Part shown: in pieces, positions 1 through 7,811 of the stretch | Position numbering within the stretch: the stretch's first letter is position 1 | Layout: the number at the start of each line of letters is the position of its first letter | Assembly (NCBI GenBank): GCA_964590395.1 | Contig: CAZPVT010000030.1 | Span: forward strand, 248,001 to 312,000 | Direction: 5' to 3' | DNA from: JAOABP01 sp964590395 | Lineage (GTDB): Bacteria > Hydrothermota > Tepidihabitantia > Tepidihabitantales > Tepidihabitantaceae | Length of the DNA stretch: 64,000 nucleotides | Program-made: the position numbers and the translations under genes | The notes under the pieces: generated by a model | The model's input: the letters and a program-made list of their open reading frames with translations, nothing else | Databases searched by the model: none | Told to the model about the DNA's origin: nothing

Positions 1-780
1 CTTAAATGCTACGACCGATAGCGCCATTGAAGCGATAATAGAATCGACATAGGACTCATAAAGGTCAGCACCCATACCCGCAATATCACCGACATTATCG
101 CCGACATTATCGGCGATAACTGCTGGATTGCGCGGATCATCTTCGGGAATACCCGCTTCTATTTTACCCACTAAATCAGCACCGACATCGGCTGCCTTTG
201 TAAAAATGCCGCCGCCGACTCGAGCAAATAATGCCTGCGAACTGGCACCGATTCCGAATGCCAGCATTGTTGATGTAATTAACTCCAGTTTATGAATTAG
301 AGGTTCATTGGCATAGACAGCGTTGAGAATAATATACCAGATTGAAATATCAAGTAACCCCAGACCGACTACTACCAGTCCCATAACCATACCCGATGAG
401 AAGGCAACTCGTAGTCCTGAATTTAGGCTCTGTTTGCTTGCCCAAGTGGTGCGTGCACTGCATCGTACACCAACAGACATTCCGATAAAACCAGCGAGTC
501 CAGAGAAAAAACCGCCGGTTAGGAAGGCGAATGGGACAAACGGCGACTGTAACTTCAATAGTGCCAGAATCAGCAGAAGCACGAAAGCTACAGCAAAGAA
601 TAGGCTTACTCCCTTATATTGTTGTTTCAGATACGCAGTGGCGCCCTCTTTTACCGCTTTTGCCACCATTTTCATTGCGTCAGTTCCCTCGTTTTTACGC
701 AGGTTACTCAACGCCAGAAACATGGCAAAAAGCAGTGCCAGAATCGCGCTGATTGGCGCTACCCAGAAAATAACACTCAT
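1..780 (-). CDS. hppA: Membrane-bound proton/sodium-translocating pyrophosphatase, N-terminal 260 residues (runs off left edge)
   Basis: Integral membrane pump coupling pyrophosphate hydrolysis to H+ or Na+ export. The 260 residues present contain an N-terminal membrane helix (about 3-25), further helices near 58-76, 84-104 and 130-153, and the family's cytoplasmic PPi-binding loops: DVGADLVGK at about 198-206 and the repeated DNVGDNVGD at about 224-232, whose acidic residues bind Mg-PPi. The start is ATG at 778-780, preceded by an AAAGGAG ribosome site. The gene lies downstream of the release-factor-like gene in the same direction but has its own promoter. The C-terminal two thirds are outside the window, including the positions that separate K+-dependent from K+-independent and H+ from Na+ types, so the coupling ion cannot be stated. 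Confidence 0.95.
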   Translation of the reverse strand, partial: MSVIFWVAPISAILALLFAMFLALSNLRKNEGTDAMKMVAKAVKEGATAYLKQQYKGVSLFFAVAFVLLLILALLKLQSPFVPFAFLTGGFFSGLAGFIGMSVGVRCSARTTWASKQSLNSGLRVAFSSGMVMGLVVVGLGLLDISIWYIILNAVYANEPLIHKLELITSTMLAFGIGASSQALFARVGGGIFTKAADVGADLVGKIEAGIPEDDPRNPAVIADNVGDNVGDIAGMGADLYESYVDSIIASMALSVVAFK

Positions 781-859
781 TTATAGCGGCTCCTTTCTTT
801 ATCTGTCTTTAATTAACGATTATATATACTGACCTTTGTTATCTTAAAATGGCAGTCAT

Positions 860-888
860 ATATTAATTTTCAAAAATAGCTATGTCAA
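860..888 (-). promoter_or_regulatory. Promoter of hppA
   Basis: On the minus strand a TTGACA -35 (883-888) is followed after 17 bp by a TAATAT -10 (860-865). The predicted start is near 853, giving a leader of about 72 nt with a good Shine-Dalgarno sequence. Unlike most promoters in this window it produces a leadered mRNA. Confidence 0.6.
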
Positions 889-896
889 AAAATTCA

Positions 897-1325
897 TTAG
901 TACCAATCACCACTGATGATTTCATTCGGTACCCGCCGTAGTTCTTTCTTCTTGGCAACTAATTTCTTCAGGCGCAGTATTTTTTCTTTTGCCCTCTTTG
1001 ATCGTTTGCGCTTTTGTCGTTTGATTTTCTCAATCGCTTTTTCTCTTTCTGTTTTAACTTTTAGTATCTCGGCTCCAATTTTTGCCAGTAAAAGCCGACG
1101 AGCAAGAAAACGGTTTAATGCTTGAGAACGTTCCCGAGTAACTTTCAATTCGATCCCCGTGGGCAAATGTTTCAGGTATACTCCGGTAGCAACCTTATTA
1201 ACATTCTGTCCACCAGGTCCTGAACTTCGGATGAACTTTTCGATTAGATCTTCCTCTTTAACACCTAATCTTGCCATTTTTTCATATAACTCTTGTGTTT
1301 TTTTCGGATGTACTGGAAATTTCAT
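897..1325 (-). CDS. Peptide chain release factor-like protein (stand-alone GGQ domain)
   Basis: A 142-residue protein consisting of a class I release factor catalytic domain and a long basic tail. The peptidyl-tRNA hydrolysis motif is complete: SGPGGQNVNK, with GGQ at 38-40. No codon-recognition domain is present. After the domain (about 100 onward) comes a Lys/Arg-rich stretch as in ArfB and the mitochondrial MTRFR (C12orf65) family, where a basic tail enters the mRNA channel or binds the ribosome. By analogy it would release peptides from stalled ribosomes; that role is inferred. It starts 6 nt after the carboxyltransferase stop codon, so it is probably co-transcribed with it. An ArfB or PrfH-type assignment cannot be decided by eye. 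Confidence 0.85.
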   Translation of the reverse strand: MKFPVHPKKTQELYEKMARLGVKEEDLIEKFIRSSGPGGQNVNKVATGVYLKHLPTGIELKVTRERSQALNRFLARRLLLAKIGAEILKVKTEREKAIEKIKRQKRKRSKRAKEKILRLKKLVAKKKELRRVPNEIISGDWY

Positions 1326-1331
1326 CGGGTG

Positions 1332-3284
1332 TTAAAGCGGTTCAACTAACATCAGCGGCTGACCGTATTCAACGGAATCACCATCTTTTATCAGAATATC
1401 AACAATTCGACACTTTTTCTCCGCTTGAATTTCGTTCATTAACTTCATTGCCTCAACAACACAAAGGGTCTGACCGGGTTCAACCACATCCCCCTTTTCT
1501 ACAAATGATGGTGATTCGGGTCTCGGACGAGAATAAAAGGTTCCTACCATCGGTGAGGTTATCTGTTCAATTTTAGCTGATGGTGGTGTTTTGGGCGGTT
1601 CAGTCTGTTGGGGTTTGCTTTTCTCTTCGGCAACTGCCGGTGCTGATAGAGAAGCGGGGGCAACCTGCGGAGTAGCACTAACCGTAGTTTGCCCACCCCC
1701 TGTGGTTAACGGCGGCGCCGGAATTGAAACTTCAGCAATGTTCATCGGCAAGGTGTGTCCCCTTTTTACTCTAATTTTCTCTTCGCCAATTTCCCAATCC
1801 AATTCTGTAACACCGTGTATATTTGTCAGTTCCAATAGGTGCCGTAAGCGTCTAATTTCTGGTTCCTCTGGTGCCGGGGTGGTATTAACCGGTGGACTAA
1901 TCTCCGGTTTTGCCTCCTTCACGGTTAACATTGGTTCCTTGGATGGAGTAGGATTTTTTCGCCATTGAAAGAATTTAAGCGCCACCTCTGGAAAGATAGC
2001 GTAGGATATATAATCCTCCTCATTTTCAACCAGTTCTTTCAGAAGTTCTTTTCGGGCAATTGACATTCCAGGTTCCAAACGGTCGGCTGGTCGGCCCTTT
2101 AATGGCTTTTCATCACCCAGTATCTTTTTAATTACCGCTTCGCGAATTGGTGCCGGTGGTCTGCCATACAATCCCCGAACATAGTCCTTAACCTCCTTGG
2201 GAACAACCTTGTATCTTTCTCCGGCTAAAACATTCATTACCGCCTGAACACCTACAATCTGACTGGTTGGGGTAACCAGAGGTGGATAGCCAAGATCCTC
2301 CCTGACTTTCGGTACCTCCTCCAGAACCTCAGCAAGACGATGCTCTGCTTTCTGCTCTTTTAACTGGGCAAGCAGGTTTGAAGCCATTCCCCCAGGAATT
2401 TGATGGGTAATAACCATTGTATCCACTACCTTGGTTCCGGAAACACATTTTCCACTTGAAATCTTCTCGATATGCTGATTGATCTTTTCCAGAGCAGCAA
2501 AATTAAGTTTTGTCTCCCAGGGAGTACCCTCAAAACTGCTGAGGAGCGTTTCAATTGCTGGCTGAGATGTGAAAAAGGCAAGGGATGCTGAAGCGGTATC
2601 GATTATCTCTGCCCCAGCCTCCACCGCCTTAAAATAACTGGCAACTGCCATACCGCTGGAAGAATGGGAGTGCACCTGGACAGTTAAGTCAGTCTCGGAC
2701 TTCAACGCACTGACCAGTTCAAATGCAATCCGTGGCGAAAGAATTCCTGCCATATCCTTGATGCAGATGGAATCTATACCCATTTCTTTCTGTTCTTTGG
2801 CACGGGCAATATAATGTTCTATCGTATGTACCGGGCTGATTGCATAACATAGTGTCCCTTGGGCATGTCGACCGGTCCTTTTTACAAACTCAATTGCCTT
2901 TTCTAAGTTTCTCCAATCATTTAAGGCATCAAATATGCGAAAGATATCCATTCCAAGTTCCGCGGCATGAATCACAAACTCTTCTAAGACATCATCTGGA
3001 TAGTTGCGATAGCCTACGACATTCTGTCCGCGCAAAAGCATCTGCAACTTAGTTTTTTTCACATGCTTGCGGATCTCGCGCAACCTTTCCCAGGGATCTT
3101 CATTTAAAAAACGCAGGCAGACATCAAAAGTTGCCCCACCCCACATCTCTAGCGACCAATAACCGACCTCATCAATATACTCCAGAATTGGCAGCATATC
3201 TGCCAAACTCATCCTGGTTGCCCAGAGTGACTGGTGGGCGTCGCGCAAAGTTGTATCGGTGAATTTAATTGGTTTCTTTTCCAT
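1332..3284 (-). CDS. Pyruvate/oxaloacetate carboxyltransferase with C-terminal BCCP-like biotinyl domain
   Basis: A 650-residue biotin-dependent carboxyltransferase related to OadA and PycB. Residues about 5-275 form the HMGL-like TIM barrel (TTLRDAHQSLWATRM at 11-25; metal-ligand-type VHSHSSSGMA). The conserved PYC/OADA domain follows to about 465. A segment near 470-512 resembles the N-terminal part of AccB, then comes a Pro/Ala/Thr linker and a biotinyl domain with EAMKLMNE, where biotin would sit on Lys614. It would move a carboxyl group between biotin and pyruvate/oxaloacetate. No biotin carboxylase or sodium-pump OadB subunit is in the window, so synthesis and decarboxylation directions cannot be separated. 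The ATG overlaps the end of murF by 20 bp. Confidence 0.88.
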   Translation of the reverse strand: MEKKPIKFTDTTLRDAHQSLWATRMSLADMLPILEYIDEVGYWSLEMWGGATFDVCLRFLNEDPWERLREIRKHVKKTKLQMLLRGQNVVGYRNYPDDVLEEFVIHAAELGMDIFRIFDALNDWRNLEKAIEFVKRTGRHAQGTLCYAISPVHTIEHYIARAKEQKEMGIDSICIKDMAGILSPRIAFELVSALKSETDLTVQVHSHSSSGMAVASYFKAVEAGAEIIDTASASLAFFTSQPAIETLLSSFEGTPWETKLNFAALEKINQHIEKISSGKCVSGTKVVDTMVITHQIPGGMASNLLAQLKEQKAEHRLAEVLEEVPKVREDLGYPPLVTPTSQIVGVQAVMNVLAGERYKVVPKEVKDYVRGLYGRPPAPIREAVIKKILGDEKPLKGRPADRLEPGMSIARKELLKELVENEEDYISYAIFPEVALKFFQWRKNPTPSKEPMLTVKEAKPEISPPVNTTPAPEEPEIRRLRHLLELTNIHGVTELDWEIGEEKIRVKRGHTLPMNIAEVSIPAPPLTTGGGQTTVSATPQVAPASLSAPAVAEEKSKPQQTEPPKTPPSAKIEQITSPMVGTFYSRPRPESPSFVEKGDVVEPGQTLCVVEAMKLMNEIQAEKKCRIVDILIKDGDSVEYGQPLMLVEPL

Positions 3285-4653
3285 AATACCTCACGATACC
3301 TTCGGTTATTTTTTCCAAAGCCAATGCTCTTGAACCCTTGACAAGTATTGTATCACCGTATTTTAAGATGTCAAATAGGTCCTTCAATACGCTTTCCGTT
3401 TCTGGATAGCATCGAATTTTTTCTAACGGCAAACCAGCCGATTGGGCACCTGCGGCAATGAATCGTCCACCATTACCGATAACAACCAATCTATCGACAC
3501 CCCGGCCGGCCATTTCTCCCAACTCTTTATGCAGTTGTTCTGAATGTTCACCCAGTTCTAACATTTCGCCCAATATTGCCACCCGATTTTCCTGTGAAGC
3601 ACTGTTTTTCAAAACTTCAAGGGCGGCAGTCATCGACTGGGGATTGGCATTGAAACAGTCGTCGATTAATACCACTCCGCGCAGTTTATTAATACTGAGA
3701 CGGTGAGACGGCAAAGAGAAGGTAAGTAACGAATTGACAGTCTCCTCTGGAGTTAAGCCTAAATGCCAGGCGGTGGCGGCAGCAGCTAAAAAGTTGTAAA
3801 CATTATGTCGACCCGGGATGAGCAGTTTGACAGGGTGTTTGCCCATAAAATGAAACTCAATTCCTCCGATACCCCGGTCGATAAGTGCCGTGGCAAATAT
3901 GTCGGCTTTTGAGTTCAACCCAAAGGTTAACGTTTGGCAGTGTTTCGGCCTCATTGCCAGAACCATGGAATCATCTTGATTTAAAATCGCCACCCCATTA
4001 TCAGGTAGTGATTCAATCAATTCGGCCTTTTCTTTGGCAACCTCGGTACGATCCTTCATAAACTCAAGATGAGTATCTCCAACGTTGGTAATAATACCGA
4101 TCACTGGTTTACATACCTTGGTCAACCGTCTGGTGCCGCCGAGTTCGTTCATTTCAATCTCGAAAACCCCGATTTCAGTTAACTCATTCATCGCTAGCAC
4201 CGTTAGTGGTACACCAATATCGTTATTATAACTTGCTGGCGCCTTTAAAACTCGGAATCTGTTTTTCAGCACCTCTCCTATCATCTCCTTGGTGGTTGTC
4301 TTACCGTTTGAACCGGTTACGGCAATAATCCGAGCAGACAATTTTGAACGGTACCATTCCGCCAGTTCTAACAACGCCTTTCTGGTATCAATAACCTCAA
4401 TAACCGCCAAGCTTTCTGGCAACTCTTTTGGTAACTCCCGGCTTGGTTCAACCATTACTGCAACCGCTTGGGCTTTTACCGCCTCGGAAATAAAAGAGTG
4501 ACCGTCAAACTTTTTGCCTTTGATGGCAATGTAGATTTCCCCTGCTTTAATTGTCCTGGTGTCAATACTAACCCCGGTTACCGAAACCGCGGGGTTTCCT
4601 TTAACGGCCCTTCCTTTCGTTGCCTGAGTAATCTCTTGGACTGTCAACTGCAT
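3265..4653 (-). CDS. murF: UDP-N-acetylmuramoyl-tripeptide--D-alanyl-D-alanine ligase
   Basis: A 462-residue Mur ligase that adds D-Ala-D-Ala to UDP-MurNAc-tripeptide in cytoplasmic peptidoglycan synthesis. The N-terminal MurF domain contains VSIDTRTIKAGEIYIAIKG; the central ATPase has the P-loop VTGSNGKTTTKEM (about 112-124) and the typical NDIGVPLT segment; the C-terminal domain has DDCFNANPQSM and ILGEMLELG. The start is ATG at 4651-4653 because upstream in-frame codons would run deep into queA, and alignment with MurF begins at MQLTVQEI. It lies 5 bp after queA and overlaps the carboxyltransferase gene, so translation is probably coupled. No other mur genes are nearby. Confidence 0.95.
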   Translation of the reverse strand: MQLTVQEITQATKGRAVKGNPAVSVTGVSIDTRTIKAGEIYIAIKGKKFDGHSFISEAVKAQAVAVMVEPSRELPKELPESLAVIEVIDTRKALLELAEWYRSKLSARIIAVTGSNGKTTTKEMIGEVLKNRFRVLKAPASYNNDIGVPLTVLAMNELTEIGVFEIEMNELGGTRRLTKVCKPVIGIITNVGDTHLEFMKDRTEVAKEKAELIESLPDNGVAILNQDDSMVLAMRPKHCQTLTFGLNSKADIFATALIDRGIGGIEFHFMGKHPVKLLIPGRHNVYNFLAAAATAWHLGLTPEETVNSLLTFSLPSHRLSINKLRGVVLIDDCFNANPQSMTAALEVLKNSASQENRVAILGEMLELGEHSEQLHKELGEMAGRGVDRLVVIGNGGRFIAAGAQSAGLPLEKIRCYPETESVLKDLFDILKYGDTILVKGSRALALEKITEGIVRYYGKETN

Positions 4654-4658
4654 ATATT

Positions 4659-5681
4659 CTAAATAATCAACATCGCGTCGCCGAAACTGTAAAACCGGTA
4701 GCGATTGACAATTGCATGCTGATAGGCTTTCATTATTAACTCTTTGCCTCCAAAGGCACAGACTAACAAAAGCAAGGTAGATTTCGGAAGGTGAAAATTG
4801 GTAATCAGCCCATTTACCACTTTCCATTCATAGCCGGGATAGATGTATAAGTCAGTCTCCCCACTTTGGGGTTTTACTGTTACTCCTGATATAGTTTTTT
4901 CTGCCTGAGATTCGAGAACACGGACAGTGGTTGTGCCAACCACAATCACTCGCCGCTTTTCTCTGATCGCCTGATTTATTTTATCTGCCACATCCTCCGG
5001 TAGTTCGAACTCTTCAGCATGCATCTTGTGACACTCAACCCTGTCAACTTTTATCGGTCTAAAAGTTCCGAGGCTGGCGTGTAGCGTAATATAAGCGAAT
5101 TGGACACCCTTCTGAGAAAGTCTATTAATAAGTTCCGGTGTAAAATGTAATCCCGCGGTTGGTGCTGCGACTGCACCATCTCTTTCAGCATAAACTGTCT
5201 GGTAGCGTTCTGGATTGTTAGGTTTCTTTCGAATGTAAGGTGGTATCGCCAGTTCTCCTGATTCAATCAAAAGTTGTTTAACATCCTCGGGCGAAAATCT
5301 AACAATCCTGATCCCATCCGGCCTCGTTTCCAGAATCAGGGCTTTGTATCCCTTAAAATAGACCCCGGTATTAGGTTTCGCCTTCTTCGCAGGACGGATC
5401 AAAACCTCCCATTCGCCAGCGCCTATGTGTCTTAAAAGTAGTAATTCAATTCTACTCTCATTCGTAAGCTTACCAAAAATCCGGGCGGGAATAACCTTGG
5501 TGTTATTTAGAACTAATAAATCACCAGGATAAAACCAGTTCTCAATCTCATAGAAACAAGCATCGTAAAGACTTCCGTCTTTACGATTAACTACTAACAG
5601 CTTAGAAGCATCACGGGGCTCAATGGGCTCTTGGGCAATAAGCTCTGATGGTAGATGATAATCAAACTCATTAATAAGCAT
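4659..5681 (-). CDS. queA: S-adenosylmethionine:tRNA ribosyltransferase-isomerase
   Basis: A 340-residue QueA, which transfers and isomerises the ribosyl moiety of SAM to preQ1 in tRNA to make epoxyqueuosine. Family hallmarks are the N-terminal FDYHLPSELIAQEP, the RPAKK and AAPTAGLHFT segments, GTFRPIK and the C-terminal TNFHLPKSTLLLLVCAF. The length is normal. It begins on the base adjoining the purC stop codon and ends 5 bp before murF, within a run of minus-strand housekeeping genes. Its presence implies queuosine-modified tRNA in this organism; no tgt or queG is in the window. Confidence 0.97.
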   Translation of the reverse strand: MLINEFDYHLPSELIAQEPIEPRDASKLLVVNRKDGSLYDACFYEIENWFYPGDLLVLNNTKVIPARIFGKLTNESRIELLLLRHIGAGEWEVLIRPAKKAKPNTGVYFKGYKALILETRPDGIRIVRFSPEDVKQLLIESGELAIPPYIRKKPNNPERYQTVYAERDGAVAAPTAGLHFTPELINRLSQKGVQFAYITLHASLGTFRPIKVDRVECHKMHAEEFELPEDVADKINQAIREKRRVIVVGTTTVRVLESQAEKTISGVTVKPQSGETDLYIYPGYEWKVVNGLITNFHLPKSTLLLLVCAFGGKELIMKAYQHAIVNRYRFYSFGDAMLII

Positions 5682-6569
5682 TCAAGCTTTCAATTCTATT
5701 CCCGCAAGTAGTCTGAGTGCCCCCCGATAACGAGCGGTTGTTCCTGCGATAACCTCTGCCGGCAACTTCGGCGCTGGTGGTTGGCGATTCCAGCCGATAG
5801 AAGTGAGATAGTCACGCACAAACTGCTTATCAAAACTGGGAGGAGAGATACCGATCCGGTATTCATCCACTGCCCAGAATCGCGAGGAATCTGGAGTAAG
5901 CACCTCGTCAATCAACATAAGTTGATTTTCATACAATCCAAATTCAAACTTGGTATCAGCGATAATAATTCCTTTGCTTTGAGCGTACTCGCTTGCCTGT
6001 CGGTAGATCTCCACTGAAATTTGACGCACCATTCTGATTAAATCCTCCCCGATCAGCCTCGCCGCCTCCGCTTCCGTGATATTTTCATCATGCCCTGTGT
6101 GTGCTTTTGTTGAGGGGGTAAAAATGGGTTCTGGTAATTTCTCTGCCTGTTTTAACCCTGAGGGCAGTTTTATCCCGCATACCGAACCGGTCTGCTGATA
6201 TTCGTTCCAAGCACTCCCTGCGAGGTAGCCGCGGACTACACACTCAATCGGTAATGGTTTTGTTTTTCGAACGAGCATCGCTCGGTCACGCAGTAAATCT
6301 CGATATAAACGAAGGGGCTCCGGAAACTCATCTACATTGGCTGAAATAAGATGATTGGCAACAATTGACTTGAATTTTTCAAACCAGAATACCGAAAGTA
6401 GGTTCAAAACCTTCCCCTTTCCTGGAATTCCATCCGGTAATACGACATCAAAAGCACTTATACGATCGGCAGCGACAATTAGCAGGTTTCCTTCCACTTC
6501 ATAAATATCCCGAACCTTACCGATGGCAAATGGTTTTATTCCTTCAAGTTTTGTCGATGTTACAATCAT
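5682..6569 (-). CDS. purC: Phosphoribosylaminoimidazole-succinocarboxamide synthase
   Basis: A 295-residue SAICAR synthetase, an ATP-dependent step of purine biosynthesis joining CAIR and aspartate. Visible signatures are GKVRDIYEV with the nucleotide-binding start, RISAFDVVLP, the ECVVRGYLAGSAWNEY substrate region, and IADTKFEFG and DEVLTPDSSRFW near the C-terminus. It matches the longer form found in many bacteria and yeast. ATG at 6567-6569 has GGGAG upstream. It is separated from purE by a nitroreductase gene in the same operon, and purE makes its substrate. Confidence 0.97.
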   Translation of the reverse strand: MIVTSTKLEGIKPFAIGKVRDIYEVEGNLLIVAADRISAFDVVLPDGIPGKGKVLNLLSVFWFEKFKSIVANHLISANVDEFPEPLRLYRDLLRDRAMLVRKTKPLPIECVVRGYLAGSAWNEYQQTGSVCGIKLPSGLKQAEKLPEPIFTPSTKAHTGHDENITEAEAARLIGEDLIRMVRQISVEIYRQASEYAQSKGIIIADTKFEFGLYENQLMLIDEVLTPDSSRFWAVDEYRIGISPPSFDKQFVRDYLTSIGWNRQPPAPKLPAEVIAGTTARYRGALRLLAGIELKA

Positions 6570-6580
6570 TGAAACTCCCT

Positions 6581-7237
6581 TTACTTACTCTTTGGTTTTA
6601 AGTATCCCACCGGGATGATATATAGAGGCTCATATTTAGTCCCGAGAACTCGCTGTACTGCGCTGTCGGTGAAGGCGCCGATCATCACCGTTCCCATCCC
6701 CAACGCTACCGCCTGGAGTGAAACGTTCTGACCAATATGGCCCGCCTCCATATGGACATACCTGAAACCCCGGTCACCGTAACGGCTGGTGGTCCGTTTG
6801 TAGTCACAGGTCAGAACAATTACTGCTGGAGCATCGCTGATACAGGTCTGCCCAAGCGCCGCTCCTGCGAGTAGGCTTCTGAAATCTCCGGCTTTAACGG
6901 GTATTAATGCGTGCTTCTCACTCAGATACTGATAGATGCCGGAGTCTAACCCATTGACAGCTCCAGCTAATAAGAAAACCTCCATTGGATAGGTGGCTCC
7001 GGCAGATGGAGCGGTTCTACCATAGGTTTTTTCGGTTTTGCCCTGTGCTGCCCAGAGCAACTGGCTTACGTCATTCAAACTTAAAGGTTTGTTAGCATAG
7101 GAACGTACTGAACGCCGGTGTAAAAGTGTCTGCTCAACAGTTACCTCCCCTATTGTGTCTGGTTTTGGTAAGATAATAAGTGAATCCGCACTGTCCACCC
7201 GGGCTCCACCAATTAATAAAACGAGGATCCAGAACAT
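6581..7237 (-). CDS. SagB-type nitroreductase-family flavoprotein with possible signal sequence
   Basis: A 218-residue FMN-dependent oxidoreductase of the SagB/ThcOx branch of nitroreductases. The FMN-binding start HRRSVRSY, LLWAAQG, the SAGATYPMEVFLLAG segment and the C-terminal GHIGQNVSLQAVALGMG and IIPVGYLKP are visible. The first 17 or so residues are hydrophobic (MFWILVLLIGG) and resemble a signal or anchor sequence, so it may act outside the cytoplasm. It sits between purE (3 bp) and purC (11 bp) in a tight operon with no sagC/sagD-like cyclodehydratase nearby, so azoline oxidation is not supported. The substrate is unknown. Confidence 0.85.
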   Translation of the reverse strand: MFWILVLLIGGARVDSADSLIILPKPDTIGEVTVEQTLLHRRSVRSYANKPLSLNDVSQLLWAAQGKTEKTYGRTAPSAGATYPMEVFLLAGAVNGLDSGIYQYLSEKHALIPVKAGDFRSLLAGAALGQTCISDAPAVIVLTCDYKRTTSRYGDRGFRYVHMEAGHIGQNVSLQAVALGMGTVMIGAFTDSAVQRVLGTKYEPLYIIPVGYLKPKSK

Positions 7238-7240
7238 AAC

Positions 7241-7750
7241 CTATCCAACCTTAACCCTTGACTTTGCTCTTATTTCCTCTGCTTGCTTCAGTCTAAACTC
7301 CTTAAGTTTTTCTGCTAACTTGGGGTCATTAAGCGCTAAAATAGCAACCGCCAGCAACCCTGCATTCACCGCACCAGACCTGCCTATTGCCATTGTAGCC
7401 ACAGGTACACCCGCTGGCATCTGAACAGTTGACAAAAGAGAATCCAAACCCCCTAGGCTTGCATCCAGTGGTACGCCAATAACCGGTAAAGTTGTCCAAC
7501 TGGCAATCACACCTGCTAAATGAGCTGCTTTGCCAGCACCGGCAATTATGATTTTAAAACCATCCTTCTCCGCATTCTGTGCAAATCGCTGAGTATCGCT
7601 TGGAGTCCGATGAGCAGATACCACCATCATTTCATTTGGAACGCCAAACTCGTCCAGTACCCTTTTGGCTTCGTTCATGACATCGTGATCTTTATCACTA
7701 CCCATTAAAATTGCTACGAGTGGCTTATTATTTTGATTGGTGTTTTTCAT
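7241..7750 (-). CDS. purE: N5-carboxyaminoimidazole ribonucleotide mutase (PurE, AIR carboxylase family)
   Basis: A 169-residue PurE that forms CAIR, the substrate of PurC two genes downstream. Motifs: LVAILMGSDKD at the N-terminus, VVSAHRTPSDT, GAGKAAHLAGVIA and DSLLSTVQMPAGVPVATMAIG. The start is ATG at 7748-7750 rather than the codon 24 nt upstream, because a TTTACA-16-TATAAT promoter places the predicted transcription start exactly at 7750, making a leaderless mRNA, and the alternative would lie inside the promoter. It opens the minus-strand operon and is divergent from the LarA-like gene. Whether it is class I (mutase) or class II (CO2-using) was not resolved. Confidence 0.95.
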   Translation of the reverse strand: MKNTNQNNKPLVAILMGSDKDHDVMNEAKRVLDEFGVPNEMMVVSAHRTPSDTQRFAQNAEKDGFKIIIAGAGKAAHLAGVIASWTTLPVIGVPLDASLGGLDSLLSTVQMPAGVPVATMAIGRSGAVNAGLLAVAILALNDPKLAEKLKEFRLKQAEEIRAKSRVKVG

Positions 7751-7756
7751 AGATGA

Positions 7757-7784
7757 ATTATAACTAACAAACAATTCTTGTAAA
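7757..7784 (-). promoter_or_regulatory. Leaderless promoter of purE
   Basis: Minus strand: -35 TTTACA (7779-7784), 16 bp spacer, -10 TATAAT (7757-7762). Counting seven bases from the -10 gives a start at 7750, the A of the purE ATG. Its -35 overlaps the -35 of the divergent LarA-like promoter. Confidence 0.65.
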
Positions 7785-7806
7785 TCTTTAACAGATGACT
7801 TATAAT
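7778..7806 (+). promoter_or_regulatory. Leaderless promoter of the LarA-like gene
   Basis: Plus strand: -35 TTGTAA (7778-7783), 17 bp spacer, -10 TATAAT (7801-7806). The predicted start is 7813, within one base of the ATG at 7812. The -35 shares five bases with the opposite-facing purE -35, so both promoters can hardly be occupied at once. Confidence 0.65.
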
Positions 7807-7811
7807 AATTT

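Noticed and set aside
55..120. Short repeats of ACATTATCGCCG near the left edge
   Set aside because: They encode the repeated DNVGDNVGD pyrophosphate-binding loop of the pyrophosphatase, not a CRISPR or regulatory repeat.
323..832. Open frame of 169 codons on the plus strand
   Set aside because: It lies opposite the membrane pyrophosphatase gene, whose motifs are clear; its own translation has no domain signature.
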